NCBI GenBank assembly: GCA_027306605.1
Contig: DAHUZK010000061.1
Location: forward strand, 1-52,670
Direction: 5' to 3'
Origin: Acidimicrobiaceae bacterium
GTDB lineage: Bacteria > Actinomycetota > Acidimicrobiia > Acidimicrobiales > RAAP-2
Length of the DNA: 52,670 bases
Shown here: positions 1 to 9,409 of the stretch, one piece after another
How the letters are laid out: each line of letters begins with the position of its first letter
Numbering within the stretch: position 1 is the stretch's first letter
Translations under genes and position numbers: made by a program
The notes under the pieces: generated by a model
What the model was told of the DNA's origin: nothing
The model's input: only the letters and a program-made list of their open reading frames with translations
Databases searched by the model: none

Positions 1-1
1 C

Positions 2-343
2 AACCCGTTGGAGCGTTACGAGACCGTCGCCGCCGAGATGACGAGGGGCAGCGTCCTGGTATGGGTCGGCAGTCTGTGGCACGGCGGCGGCGCCAACCGC
101 ACCGATCAGCGCCGGGTGGGTATCGCGATGAACTACTGCGCAGGCTACATCCGCCAGCAGGAGAACCAGCAGCTCGGCGTACCACCTGCCCTCGTCAGGA
201 CGTTCCCGCGCCGGCTCCAGGAGCTCGTCGGCTATTCCGTCTACAACGGACTTGTCGGCCACATCGACAAGAAGCACCCGGCCAAGGTCGTTCTGGCGGA
301 GGACGAGGGTGTCGACATGGTGTGGGACTCCCTCAAGGCCTGA
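2..343 (+). CDS. Phytanoyl-CoA dioxygenase (PhyH)-like protein, C-terminal part
   Basis: The reading frame is open from the window edge, so the N-terminal part lies outside; 113 residues are visible. The segment GSLWHGGGANRTDQRR matches the distal part of the PhyH double-stranded beta-helix: the His of the HGGGAN stretch is the likely third iron ligand and the following Arg the likely 2-oxoglutarate contact. Family members are Fe(II)/2-oxoglutarate oxygenases that hydroxylate lipids or small metabolites; the substrate cannot be told from this fragment. The first iron ligand motif (HxD) should lie upstream of the window. Confidence 0.75.
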   Translation, partial: NPLERYETVAAEMTRGSVLVWVGSLWHGGGANRTDQRRVGIAMNYCAGYIRQQENQQLGVPPALVRTFPRRLQELVGYSVYNGLVGHIDKKHPAKVVLAEDEGVDMVWDSLKA

Positions 344-350
344 TCGGGTG

Positions 351-659
351 TCAGGCCGCCGGTGGGTATGCCGGCGCCACCGGCCACACGTGGTCGCAGG
401 GATCGATCGATGGCGGATCGATCGATGGCAGACCTCGCGACTGACGGCGGGCGTCGAGCTTTTGCGTCCACACGTGATGCCACGCCGCCTGTTCAGCGCG
501 CAGGCGCGCCGGATCCCCGTTCCACAGTTCTTCGTACCGGGTCGCCATGGCGAACAGCACCTCGATGGCGGCGACCGCGTCTGCCGTCGCGTCGTGCGGG
601 TAGGCCAGTTCTGTCTCGAAATCGAGCCCGGGCACTTCACGGCCGCCCCACGCGGACAT
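351..659 (-). pseudogene. Internally deleted DnaQ-type 3'-5' exonuclease
   Basis: This 102-residue frame starts MSAWGGREVPGLDFETE, which resembles the start of actinobacterial DEDD exonucleases (Exo I motif DxET). It then jumps directly to YPHDATADAVAAIEV, which resembles the distal HxAxxD Exo III region. The tail EQAAWHHVWTQKLD...DHVWPVA matches the usual C-terminal helix of this family. About 100 or more residues with the central Exo II motif are missing although the frame stays open, so I read it as an in-frame deletion remnant. Near its 3' end a 15-bp tandem duplication encodes PSIDPPSIDP. ATG at 659 fits the family N-terminus better than the upstream ATG at 713. Family assignment is from motif recognition only. 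Confidence 0.5.
400..429. repeat. 15-bp tandem duplication
   Basis: Two perfect copies of ggatcgatcgatggc lie side by side (400-414 and 415-429). They fall inside the exonuclease remnant and repeat five codons. Confidence 0.9.
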
Positions 660-750
660 CGGTGCGAGTGTGCCAGCGTGATGTGACCGGTCCACCGACG
701 CCCTCTTGAGCACACCTCGCGACCTCTCGCCAGGCCGCTACGGTCGTGCG

Positions 751-3525
751 ATGCACCGCCGACCCAGCTCAGGGCGCCTCCGGCCGGTGGGCGCCGTGAT
801 GGCCGCCACGGGGCTCGCCGTCGTTTTCGCGGTCGTGGGCGGCTCCCTCGCGGGCACGGTGTCGCCGGCCGCGCCCGCCGCGCCACCGGCGGCTGCCACG
901 CAGCTGCCGGGGGTGGTGACCGACCCGGCCGCACTGGTCCATCCACTCGACGGCACCGGAACCGGTCCGGTCAGCCCCGGAACAGTCGGCGAATTTCCCG
1001 GTGCGGACGCTCCTTTCGGCATGATCCAGTGGAGTCCGGACACGACACCCGACTCGGTCCAGGCCGGAGGGGGTTACGCCTACGCCGACTCACGCGTGAA
1101 CGGGTTCAGCCTCACCCACTTGAGCGGCTCGGGCTGCCCCGCGTACGAGGACGTGCCCATCCTGCCGGTGGCCGGCCCGATCGGGGCCGCGCCCACGGCG
1201 ACGACTGCGACGTTCAGCCACGCCCACGAACAGGCCAGTCCGGGTCGTTACCGGGTGGAGCTCGGCCCCCAACCGATCGGCGTCTCTCTGGCCGTCACGA
1301 CCCGGACGGGCATCGCCAGCTTCGCCTTCCCGCCTGGCCGTTCGTCGAACGTGCTCTTCAAGGTGGGCGACAGCGCCAATCCCGCCTCTGCCGCCAGCGT
1401 GCAGATCACGGGAGATCGCGAGGTCGCGGGGCACGTCACGAGCGGCCAGTTCTGCGGTACCGGAACGGACTACACGCTCTATTTCGCTGCGCAGTTCGAA
1501 GAACCGTTCGCGGCTGCCGGAACGTGGAGCACCGGAGGCATCAAGCCGGCCACGAAGTCGTGTGCCGGTCCGAGCTGCGGCGCCTACGTTTCATTCGACA
1601 CGCGCGCACGGAGCGAGGTGCTCTTGAAGGTGGGCATCTCCTTCGTGAGCGCTGCTGATGCGGCGCAGAACCTCGAGACCGAAGATCCCGGTTGGTCGGT
1701 GGCCCGTGTCGCCGCAGCTGCCCGTCAGCGCTGGAACGACATCCTGGACCGCATCCAGGTGGGCGGGGGCACTCCCAGCGAGCAGCACATCTTCTACACG
1801 GCGCTCTATCACTCGTTGCTCTACCCCAATGTCGTCTCGGACGTCAACGGCGACTACCCCGGCAGCGACCATGCCGTCCACCGGGCTCTCGGGCGTCAGG
1901 AGTATGCCAACTTCTCCGAATGGGACATCTACCGCAGCGAGGTTCAACTCGAGGCCCTCCTCGATCCCCACGCCGTGGGCGACATGGTCCAGTCCCTGCT
2001 CGACGACGCCGAACAGGGCGGCTGGTTGCCGAAATGGGCCGTTGTCGGCGGCGACGCGTCGCAGATGAACGGCGACTCGGCCGACCCCATCATCGCCGAC
2101 GCCTATGCCATGGGAGCGAGGAATTTCGATCTCCGAGCCGCCCTGCGGTTCATGGTCAAGGGCGCGACGCGCCCCGAGAACGGCCACGGGCTGCAAGTCG
2201 AGCGCCAGTACCTGGGCCAGTACCTCACGCAGCACTACATCGATGCAGGCTCGCTCGATCTGACTTCCAGCGACTACTCGATCGGCGGTTCGGCCACGCT
2301 CGAGTACGCGATCGACGACTTCGCCATCGCCCAGCTTGCGAGCGCCGCTCACGACACAGCGCAGGCAGCCGTCATGCGACGACGCTCCGCCAACTGGGAA
2401 TACCTCTTCAATCCCGCGACCGGTTACATACAGGCGCGCGGCAGCGATGGCAGCTTTCCGCCCGGACAGGCCTTCGAGTCCGACCAGCTCGAACCGGGCG
2501 GACAGAGAGGCTTCGAGGAGGGCAACGCCGTGCAGTACACGTGGTCGGTACCGCAGGATCTGGCGGGGCTGGCCGCGCTCATGGGGGGTGATACCGCGGC
2601 CGTCGCCAAGCTCGATGCATTCTTCACGCGGTTGAACGCGACCCGCGACGCGCCTTACGACTGGTCGGGCAACGAGCCGAGCGAGTGGGCGCCCTGGGAG
2701 TTCGACGCCTTCGGCGCTCCGGCACAGACACAACGCACCGTACGTGCCATCGCGCAGAGCGAGTATGCGGACGCGCCGGTGGACGAGCCCGGCAACGACG
2801 ATCTCGGCGCGCTCTCGTCGTGGTACGTCTGGGCCGCCATGGGTTTCTTCCCCCTCACCCCGGGCTCGGCCGACCTGGCGCTCGCCAGTCCGCTCTTCTC
2901 CTCGGTGACCGTCACCCTGCCGGACGGCCACCGCCTCGTCGAGGCCGCCCCGGGCGCGGCGGCGTCCCGGCCCTACGTCCGGGCTCTCCGCGTCACCGGC
3001 GTGGCCCGACCCGCACCCGGGTCGGGCAGCTGCGCCTCGCGGCCCACGCAACCGGCGTCCGTCGGCGCGTGGACCTGGCCCTGGTTGCCCTCGTCAGTAC
3101 TTCGGAGCGGAGGCACACTCGATTTCACGCTGTCGGCGTCACCGTCGACCTGGGGGTCCGGCGACCTCGCTGCCTTTCCCTCCTTCGGATCCGCTCGCCT
3201 TCCGGCCGTGGGGTTCACGAGCCCCAGCGGTGCAACGACACTCATCGCGGGGAGCCCGGCGCGCGTCGAGTTCGGCACCATGCCGGCCGGCGCCGCGACG
3301 ACGCCTGTGCATTGGCAGGTGACCTCTGCAACGAGCGGGCTCGAGGTGACGCCCTCCTCGGGCACGCTGGCCCCCGGCAGCGCCTGCACGCACGACCCCG
3401 CGGCGACACAGACGCTGACCCTGCGCGGTACGGCACCGGGCACCTTTGCCGTGCGCATCGCCCTCGGGGCGGTGAACGGGGTGCAGCTGCCACCGGTCGT
3501 TCTCGACGTGACGGTGAGACCGTGA
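751..3525 (+). CDS. Secreted GH92 family alpha-mannosidase-like glycosidase
   Basis: 924 residues from ATG 751, chosen because the Arg-rich stretch and hydrophobic segment (about residues 17-35, followed by an Ala/Pro-rich linker) form a signal peptide or anchor; a TTG at 706 would only add a polar extension. GH92 hallmarks are present: GADAPFGMIQWSPDT, the GGGYAYAD...GFSLTHLSGSGC stretch near the N-terminus, NFSEWDIYRSE, and PGNDDLGALSSWYVWAAMG with the Asp pair expected to act as general base. Family members are calcium-dependent exo-acting alpha-mannosidases on glycans. A C-terminal Ig-like region of about 200 residues follows the catalytic core. Likely acts outside the cell on mannosylated polymers; the exact linkage cannot be predicted. 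Confidence 0.85.
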   Translation: MHRRPSSGRLRPVGAVMAATGLAVVFAVVGGSLAGTVSPAAPAAPPAAATQLPGVVTDPAALVHPLDGTGTGPVSPGTVGEFPGADAPFGMIQWSPDTTPDSVQAGGGYAYADSRVNGFSLTHLSGSGCPAYEDVPILPVAGPIGAAPTATTATFSHAHEQASPGRYRVELGPQPIGVSLAVTTRTGIASFAFPPGRSSNVLFKVGDSANPASAASVQITGDREVAGHVTSGQFCGTGTDYTLYFAAQFEEPFAAAGTWSTGGIKPATKSCAGPSCGAYVSFDTRARSEVLLKVGISFVSAADAAQNLETEDPGWSVARVAAAARQRWNDILDRIQVGGGTPSEQHIFYTALYHSLLYPNVVSDVNGDYPGSDHAVHRALGRQEYANFSEWDIYRSEVQLEALLDPHAVGDMVQSLLDDAEQGGWLPKWAVVGGDASQMNGDSADPIIADAYAMGARNFDLRAALRFMVKGATRPENGHGLQVERQYLGQYLTQHYIDAGSLDLTSSDYSIGGSATLEYAIDDFAIAQLASAAHDTAQAAVMRRRSANWEYLFNPATGYIQARGSDGSFPPGQAFESDQLEPGGQRGFEEGNAVQYTWSVPQDLAGLAALMGGDTAAVAKLDAFFTRLNATRDAPYDWSGNEPSEWAPWEFDAFGAPAQTQRTVRAIAQSEYADAPVDEPGNDDLGALSSWYVWAAMGFFPLTPGSADLALASPLFSSVTVTLPDGHRLVEAAPGAAASRPYVRALRVTGVARPAPGSGSCASRPTQPASVGAWTWPWLPSSVLRSGGTLDFTLSASPSTWGSGDLAAFPSFGSARLPAVGFTSPSGATTLIAGSPARVEFGTMPAGAATTPVHWQVTSATSGLEVTPSSGTLAPGSACTHDPAATQTLTLRGTAPGTFAVRIALGAVNGVQLPPVVLDVTVRP

Positions 3526-3653
3526 CCGGTCGGGAGCCGGCCGCTAACGTGAACGGGTGCATCCACCTCGTGGCCCTCGGCGCAAGGTCCCCGTTTGTGA
3601 CATCGTCCGTCTCTTCGCCTCTCGACCCCTGCCGTTCTGAAGGGTACCGGACC

Positions 3654-4055
3654 ATGGACACGCTCGAAGTGGAAGTGGACACGTCGACGTCGCGCGTCGT
3701 CGATCTCACCGGGGTGCTCGAGAGCTTCTGCTCCGGGCGCGGTGATGGCCTGGTTAGCGCCTTCGTGCCCCACGCCACGGCCGGGCTCGCCTTGATGGAG
3801 ACCGGGGCCGGCTCCGAAGCCGACGTCGTCGACACGCTCGGGTATCTGCTCCCCCGCGACGATCGATACCGCCACGCACACGGATCGAGAGGTCACGGAG
3901 CCGATCACGTCCTGCCCGCGCTCGTGAGCCCGTCAGTGACGGTACCGGTGATTGCCGGGCGCGTGGCTTTCGGGACGTGGCAGTCGCTCGTCCTGATCGA
4001 CCTCAACGTCGACAACCCGCTGCGACGGGTCCGCTTCAGCTTCGTTCCCGCCTGA
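3654..4055 (+). CDS. YjbQ (UPF0047) family protein
   Basis: 133 residues, the normal size for YjbQ. Conserved features include FVPHATAGLALME near the N-terminus, the HAHGSRGHGADHVLPAL segment with the metal-binding His residues, and VPVIAGRVAFGTWQSLVLIDLN near the C-terminus. E. coli YjbQ has a weak secondary thiamine-phosphate synthase activity, but its physiological role is not settled. The ATG at 3654 sits about 10 nt after a gaaggg stretch that could serve as ribosome binding site. The gene stands alone, 128 bp after the mannosidase. Confidence 0.85.
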   Translation: MDTLEVEVDTSTSRVVDLTGVLESFCSGRGDGLVSAFVPHATAGLALMETGAGSEADVVDTLGYLLPRDDRYRHAHGSRGHGADHVLPALVSPSVTVPVIAGRVAFGTWQSLVLIDLNVDNPLRRVRFSFVPA

Positions 4056-4249
4056 CCCACGGCGTCCCGGCCTCGAGCATCCGGAACCATGATGCTCACT
4101 CGGGTGCAACCGCATCTCCCGTTTCGCCGCAAGGAGGTCGGTCTAGCGCCGGCCCGTCATGAACGACATCGTCAGCGGTCGTGCTGGATCCGTCGCCCGT
4201 AGCATGGGAGAGTGACGCCGGTTGTCCGTGATCGTGGAGGGGGCTTGCC

Positions 4250-4744
4250 ATGAGTCCCAAGCAGACGGTTCAGCAACAGACGCTCGTCGGGCCCCACGGG
4301 TGGGGTGGTCCCCCGCCGCGTACTGCCGCCGGGCCTGACTCGCGAACCAAGGCGCTCGCGCTGACAGTCCCGTTGCTGGCGGCCACGTGCGTCGTTGGCT
4401 GGCTGGCCTGGAGTGTCGCCGAATGGAGTCGCGGGCGGACACCGGCGTACCGGTTCACTGGTCATCGCGTGGTTAGTCGCGCCACCGGCAGGCCGATCGG
4501 TCTCGGGCGGTCCGCATTGCGCGAGCTCTGCTGTCTGGTCCTCTTGATACCGACTCTGATCACGTGTGGCCTCCTCGCCATCGTCTTCGTTATGGGCGCG
4601 TCGCCGCCCGAAGGCCTCTTGAGAGATCCCCGACGTGCGCCCTGGGACGTGTTGACCGGGACCCAAGTGATGTGCGAGGACCGCCGTCCTCGGGGACTGG
4701 CCGAGTACGTCCCCGAAGAAGATCTGTCACTGCGGCAGAACTGA
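4250..4744 (+). CDS. RDD family membrane protein
   Basis: 164 residues with two strong hydrophobic segments (about 36-54 and 90-112). Between them is the RDD-type stretch SRGRTPAYRFTGHRVVSRATGRPIGLGRSALREL, followed by a polar tail with WDVLTGTQVM, typical of the end of RDD domains. Function of the family is unclear; some members are linked to transport or ion homeostasis. ATG 4250 follows a purine-rich stretch (gtggaggggg) at 4234-4243. The 194 bp before it hold no gene I can support. Confidence 0.7.
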   Translation: MSPKQTVQQQTLVGPHGWGGPPPRTAAGPDSRTKALALTVPLLAATCVVGWLAWSVAEWSRGRTPAYRFTGHRVVSRATGRPIGLGRSALRELCCLVLLIPTLITCGLLAIVFVMGASPPEGLLRDPRRAPWDVLTGTQVMCEDRRPRGLAEYVPEEDLSLRQN

Positions 4745-4974
4745 GCCGAGCGAGACCGATTCTGGCGCGTCATCCGTTGTCGATATGTTGTGAAGAACTC
4801 GGTTCGATCGGCTCTAGCCAACACGGCGAGTTGCGCTGTCAGCTTGTAGCCGAGGCGACATCAGGCGGGCGGAACCGAATTGGCGAACCGGGTCGAGATC
4901 CAACTTCACCGACTCGCGGAACGACGCGGGCCCAGTGCTCGCGCCTTCGGCGCGCCGCGAGACCGAGATCCGGC

Positions 4975-5160
4975 ATGAGGAAACGCCTCATCTTGTTCTC
5001 CGTCGGCTTCGCTATCGGCGGATTGCTCTTCCTGATCGGTGGTGTGAGCTGGCAGCCCACACCACCGCAGTGCACTGGTTGCGCGGTGTTGAACCCGAGC
5101 ATCCACAACTCGCACTGCACGGAGAGCGTGCAGGGAGGCTGGATCTGCGACGGCCCCTGA
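4975..5160 (+). CDS. Small membrane-anchored or secreted cysteine-containing protein
   Basis: 61 residues: MRKR followed by a hydrophobic helix (about 6-23), then a short outer tail with four Cys (QCTGC, HCTESV, WICDG). This has the look of a small exported protein with possible disulfides. I do not recognise a family. The 230 bp upstream contain no recognisable gene. Confidence 0.45.
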   Translation: MRKRLILFSVGFAIGGLLFLIGGVSWQPTPPQCTGCAVLNPSIHNSHCTESVQGGWICDGP

Positions 5161-5303
5161 GGCCAAACCCGTACTCGCTCGGTGGAGGCGTCACCGGGAC
5201 CAGCTCGACCATCCCCATCACCATCATCATCACCCTCACCGTCCCGAGCTGAGGTCCCGATCGATACGTCGGTGGCAGGGTGGCGCGACCACAATGGAGA
5301 GGC

Positions 5304-6800
5304 ATGCGCATCCTCTTCATCGATATCGACACGTTGCGGCCAGACCATCTGGGCTGCTACGGCTACCACCGCGCCACGAGTCCGGCCATCGACCAGCTGG
5401 CGGACCGGGGTGTGCGATTCGTCAACGCGTACGCCTCTGACGTCCCCTGCCTTCCGAGCCGGACCGCGTTGGCCACCGGGATGTTCGGCATCCGCAACGG
5501 TGTGGTCAACCACGGGGGGCGGGCAGCGGATCTGCGGCCGTGGGGTCCCGGTCGTTCCTTCACGTCGCAGCTGGCCTGGCGCTCTTTCGCCGGGGTGCTG
5601 TTGAGCGCCGGCTACCACACGGCGTCCTTCTCCAGCTTTCCGCTCCGTCATGGCGCGACCTGGTGGACAGCCGGCTTCCTGGAGTCGATGAACCTCATGC
5701 GCGGCATGGGGATCGAGCGCGCCGATGAGGTCGTTCCCGGTGTGGTCGACTGGCTCGAGCGCCGTGGACGCTCGGACAATTGGTTCCTCCACGTGCATCT
5801 GTGGGACCCCCACACGCCCTACAACGCCCCAGCGGGATTCGGAAATCTGTTTGCCGAGACACCGCTGCCCGAGTGGCACACCGAAGCGGTACGGGCCCGC
5901 AATTGGTCGCTGGCCGGTCCACATTGCGCCCAGGAGCCATCGGGGTTCTCCGCCGCCGAATCGAGCGGACGATCGCCCTTCCATATCCCGAGCCTGGCAT
6001 CCATGGAGGATGTCCGCGAGGTCTTCGACGGGTACGACACGGGCGTCCGCTGCGCTGACGACGCCGTGGCAACGCTGTGCTCCAAGCTGACCGACTTGGG
6101 CGTACTCGATGACACGGCGGTCTGGGTGGGCAGCGACCACGGCGAGGCCCTCGGCGAGCTGGGTGTCTACGCGGACCACCAGGCGGCGGACGAGGTGACC
6201 ACCCACGTGCCCGCTCTCTTGGTGTGGCCCGGACTCGAATCGAGCGTCCAGGAGGGGCTGCACTACCACCTCGACGTGGCGGCCACTGTGGCCGACCTCG
6301 CGGGGTGCACACTGCCGGATCACTGGGACGGAGTGTCCGTGCGGAGCGCCCTCGAGTCGGGTGAGCAAGCCGAGGGGCGGGACGCACTCGTGCTCAGCCA
6401 AGGAGCCTGGTCGTGCCAAAGAGCGGTGCGGTTCGACCGTTGGCTGTACCTGCTGACCCTGCACGATGGCTACCACCCGCACTGGCCTAGCGAGATGCTC
6501 TTCGACCTCCGCGCCGACCCCCATGAGGAGTGCGACCTCGCGATGTCACAGGCGGACGAACTCGACCGAGCGCGAGCGATCTTGGCCGACTGGAGAGCGG
6601 AGCAGCTCGCACGCTCCCTTTCGCCCATCGATCCACTGGACACGGTGCTCGCCGAGGGAGGACCCATGCATGTACGCGGCCACCTCCACCGTTACCTGCA
6701 GAGACTCGTGGATACCGGCCGCTCCCAGTGGGTCGAACCTCTGAAGAATCGCCATCGGAATGAGTTCGCCTCGGATGTCGAGACGGTGCCTTGGTTTTGA
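5304..6800 (+). CDS. Type I (formylglycine-dependent) sulfatase
   Basis: 498 residues from ATG 5304, chosen because MRILFIDIDTLRPDHLGCYG is the usual sulfatase N-terminus; the GTG at 5280 adds eight residues. Asp7 and Asp9 are metal ligands, and C49-L-P-S-R-T-A-L-A-T-G is the CxPSR signature whose Cys is converted to formylglycine. GSDHGE (near residue 276) is the distal metal-binding motif. The family cleaves sulfate or phosphonate esters; substrate is unknown. No signal peptide is visible, so it may be cytoplasmic. No formylglycine-generating enzyme gene lies in this window, so maturation must be supplied elsewhere. Confidence 0.88.
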   Translation: MRILFIDIDTLRPDHLGCYGYHRATSPAIDQLADRGVRFVNAYASDVPCLPSRTALATGMFGIRNGVVNHGGRAADLRPWGPGRSFTSQLAWRSFAGVLLSAGYHTASFSSFPLRHGATWWTAGFLESMNLMRGMGIERADEVVPGVVDWLERRGRSDNWFLHVHLWDPHTPYNAPAGFGNLFAETPLPEWHTEAVRARNWSLAGPHCAQEPSGFSAAESSGRSPFHIPSLASMEDVREVFDGYDTGVRCADDAVATLCSKLTDLGVLDDTAVWVGSDHGEALGELGVYADHQAADEVTTHVPALLVWPGLESSVQEGLHYHLDVAATVADLAGCTLPDHWDGVSVRSALESGEQAEGRDALVLSQGAWSCQRAVRFDRWLYLLTLHDGYHPHWPSEMLFDLRADPHEECDLAMSQADELDRARAILADWRAEQLARSLSPIDPLDTVLAEGGPMHVRGHLHRYLQRLVDTGRSQWVEPLKNRHRNEFASDVETVPWF

Positions 6801-6863
6801 TCAACTCCTGGCTCTGCGCCGAGCTGCTGCGTACAGTCCTGACCAAAGTGAGACCTGAACGAA

Positions 6864-6883
6864 GTCATGCTCGGTCATGCTCG
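6864..6883. repeat. 10-bp tandem repeat in intergenic region
   Basis: gtcatgctcg occurs twice in direct succession within the 249-bp gap between the sulfatase and the ABC exporter. Nothing else supported in that gap. Confidence 0.8.
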
Positions 6884-7049
6884 GAACTCAACCCTGCGGA
6901 GTACGGGAATTCGGTGGCCCCGAAACGCCGAACGGGACGGAACTTCCGCCGAGGCCTGGCCGCGACGGATCTCGGGCGGCTTCCGCCGGTAGACTGACTT
7001 TGTCCCATCAGGCGCGACCGCGGCCTGAGGCCGCCGGAGATTTTCGCTG

Positions 7050-8069
7050 TTGTCCTTCCCTGCCGCAGTAGTGCCCCGTGCCCGTGCCCTCGAGCGCCCG
7101 AGGGGAGTCGCCCTGTCGTTCCAGGGCGTCACCCACCGCTACGGGCCGCGAATTGCCCTCGACCAGCTCGATCTCCAGGTCTTCCAGGGTGAAGTGCTCG
7201 CCCTGCTGGGGCCCAACGGGGCAGGGAAGTCCACCACCATCTCCGTGCTGCTCGGTCTCGTCCGACCACAGCAAGGGCGGGTCCAGGTCCTCGGCAGCGA
7301 CCCGCGGCGGGCTGTGGCCGACGGGCGAGTGGGTGCCATGCTCCAGTCCGGGTCCGGCATCGGTCTGCCCCCCGGGGTCCGGGTTGAACAAGCTCTCGGC
7401 CTGGTACGACGCCTCTACCCGCGACCGGCACAGTTCGATCAGATCGTCGAGCGCGCCGACATCGGTGGACTCCTGCGCCAGCGGACTGACCGCCTCTCGG
7501 GCGGCCAGGCCCAGCGGGTCCGCTTCGCAATCGCCATCGCGGGCGACCCCGAGGTGGTCTTCCTCGACGAGCCGACCTCCGCCATGGACGTCGAGTCCCG
7601 CCAGGGTTTCTGGCGGATGATGCGGGACTTCGGGGACGAGGGCCGCACCGTGCTTTTCGCCACCCACCACCTGGCCGAGGCCGACGAGATCGCGGACCGC
7701 GTCATCGTGCTCAACCACGGCACCGTCGTCGCCGACGGTCCGGGCGCGACCCTCAAGGCGGCAGTGGCCACCCGGCGGTTGCGCTTCGTCACCGACCACC
7801 CGGACCGTGCCACCCTCTCCGAGCTCGACGGCGTGACCGAGGTGGACGTCTGTGGCACCGGCGTTTCCATCGACTCGCTCGATGCCGACGCCACCATCCG
7901 CGACCTGGTGGGCCGTGGTGTCCCGTTCCGCGACCTCGAGGTCACCGGGGCGGGGCTCGAACAGGCCTTCGTGGCCCTGACCGGCTGCGGCAACGGCAGG
8001 GCCAACGCCGGCGCCGGCTTGCTCGCCAAGGGTCCATCGCTCGGTGCCACCGTCCGGGATGTCCCATGA
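7050..8069 (+). CDS. ABC transporter ATP-binding protein (ABC-2 exporter type)
   Basis: 339 residues. Walker A GPNGAGKST, signature LSGGQAQR, Walker B VVFLDEPTSAMD and the switch region ATHHLAEADEIADR are all intact, so it should hydrolyse ATP. The long C-terminal extension is typical of multidrug or antibiotic-type ABC-2 ATPases. The TTG at 7050 has a ggag stretch at 7036-7039, ten nt upstream; a GTG at 7071 is the alternative start. Its stop overlaps the start of the permease gene (ATGA), so the two are translationally coupled and form one exporter. Substrate unknown. Confidence 0.85.
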   Translation: MSFPAAVVPRARALERPRGVALSFQGVTHRYGPRIALDQLDLQVFQGEVLALLGPNGAGKSTTISVLLGLVRPQQGRVQVLGSDPRRAVADGRVGAMLQSGSGIGLPPGVRVEQALGLVRRLYPRPAQFDQIVERADIGGLLRQRTDRLSGGQAQRVRFAIAIAGDPEVVFLDEPTSAMDVESRQGFWRMMRDFGDEGRTVLFATHHLAEADEIADRVIVLNHGTVVADGPGATLKAAVATRRLRFVTDHPDRATLSELDGVTEVDVCGTGVSIDSLDADATIRDLVGRGVPFRDLEVTGAGLEQAFVALTGCGNGRANAGAGLLAKGPSLGATVRDVP

Positions 8070-8914
8070 CTGAGCTCTCGGCCGCCGCTCCGGCACTTGC
8101 CGACGATCCATTCGTGGAGGACCACGCAGGCTCGGTGCCGCGGATCGGCTGGCGTAGCCGTCTGGTCCCCCTGATGGCCTTCGGCCGATTCGAGGTCGGC
8201 CGGCTCTTGCGGAGCTGGAAGTTCCTCGCCATCACCGTGGGTTTTCCGGTGATCTTCTACCTCCTCTTCCTGCGCGACCGGCCCGCCGGGGAGGTGGTGG
8301 GCGGCACGGTGACCTGGCGCGTCTACCTCATGGTCGCCATGTGCTCCTTCGGCGCGCTGGTGGCCGCCCTCAACGCTGGTGGTACTCGATTGTCGATGGA
8401 GCGAGCGTCCGGATGGGCCAGGCAGCTTCGGATCACCCCGATCCCGGCCTGGTCGTACGTCGGTACCAAGGTCGTCGCCAGCATGCTGGTGGTGCTGCCG
8501 GTGATCGTCCTGGTCGAAGGTGTCGGGGCCGCGTTCGGCGACGTGAGGCTGGGTGCAGCGACATGGGTGGGCCTCACGGTCCTGGTGTGGGCCACTGCAC
8601 TGCCGTTCGCCCTTCTCGGCGTCTTCGTCGGCTTCCTGGTGGCGACCGAGGCCGCGTTCCCCGTAGTCACCGGACTCATGTTCGTCCTCGGCTACTTCGG
8701 TGGGCTCTTCACGCCGGTGAACCGCATGCCGGGATCACTGCAGTTGCTGGCCCAGTTCATGCCGAGCTACCACCACGACGCCCTGGCTCTGGCGGCGCTC
8801 GACGGTCGCACCCTGGCGCCGAGCCATTGGCTCGTCCTCGCCGGCTACGTGGCGGTGCTCGCCACGGCCATCATGTGGAAGCACCGGGTCGAGGAGGCTC
8901 GAGGCCTGGCCTGA
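8066..8914 (+). CDS. ABC-2 type transporter permease
   Basis: 282 residues with about six membrane helices starting at FLAITVGFPVIFYLLFL (about residue 53). The arrangement and spacing match ABC-2 membrane proteins of drug or lipid exporters. The start overlaps the last codon of the ATPase gene by four bases. It likely forms a homodimer in the inner membrane with two copies of the ATPase. Confidence 0.82.
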   Translation: MTELSAAAPALADDPFVEDHAGSVPRIGWRSRLVPLMAFGRFEVGRLLRSWKFLAITVGFPVIFYLLFLRDRPAGEVVGGTVTWRVYLMVAMCSFGALVAALNAGGTRLSMERASGWARQLRITPIPAWSYVGTKVVASMLVVLPVIVLVEGVGAAFGDVRLGAATWVGLTVLVWATALPFALLGVFVGFLVATEAAFPVVTGLMFVLGYFGGLFTPVNRMPGSLQLLAQFMPSYHHDALALAALDGRTLAPSHWLVLAGYVAVLATAIMWKHRVEEARGLA

Positions 8915-9409
8915 CGCTTCAAGTCCTCGCCCTTGGTGCCTACAACGCCCGAGTGGCCTCTGGCCCCCTGTCGTGCAGGTTGAGCGAAGTCACGAAAGCG
9001 AAGTCACGAAAGCGAAGTCACGAGAAGGACAACCCTCTCGGCGAATGTGTTCAGGTCCGCCGGCGTGGCTCCTGCATTTCGGTTGACGGCCCGTACGCAG
9101 AAGCCATCGTGCCGACATGAGCCGAGGGCTGTTCCCATGGGCTGATCCCCGCGCTCGGCCGAAGCGCTCAACTCCCTCGCAACTCCAGACAAGGGAGCCT
9201 CACCGCTGGCGTCCGAGGACTACGGACAATCGGTTGCGACGAAATGCCGAAGATTTTCACCCCGTCGGGCAGCCCCAGCTGCCTCGGGAGGCCCATCCCG
9301 CTCGGTGCGGAATCACGACTACGACCTGAACCCTCGCTGACGGTACCCTATTCGCTCAGGCTGCTCCGGAGACCGGGGGCGGCCTCGGTCCGGCCAACCT
9401 GATGAAGAT
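8915..9409. other. 495-bp stretch without a supported gene
   Basis: No convincing complete gene. A short minus-strand frame (9004-9192) reads DGFCVRAVNRNAGATPADLNTFAERVV, which faintly resembles the C-terminus of luciferase-like F420/FMN monooxygenases and may be a decayed tail; I give this about 25%. The stretch also holds a 14-bp tandem repeat (8983-9024). Together these suggest a degenerated region. Confidence 0.4.
8983..9024. repeat. 14-bp tandem repeat, three copies
   Basis: The unit agcgaagtcacgaa occurs three times in a row (8983, 8997, 9011), the last copy with one changed base at its end. It lies in the gene-poor gap after the ABC exporter. Confidence 0.9.

Noticed and set aside
4745-4974. 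Possible gene in the gap before the small Cys protein
   Set aside because: Only short frames without family features or a convincing start.
5216-5233. Six consecutive His codons on the plus strand, like a His tag
   Set aside because: A simple CAT-rich run in a frame with no start codon or gene; not a cloning trace on this evidence.
8983-9024. Possible CRISPR-like repeat
   Set aside because: Three direct 14-bp copies with no spacers and no cas genes; an ordinary tandem repeat.
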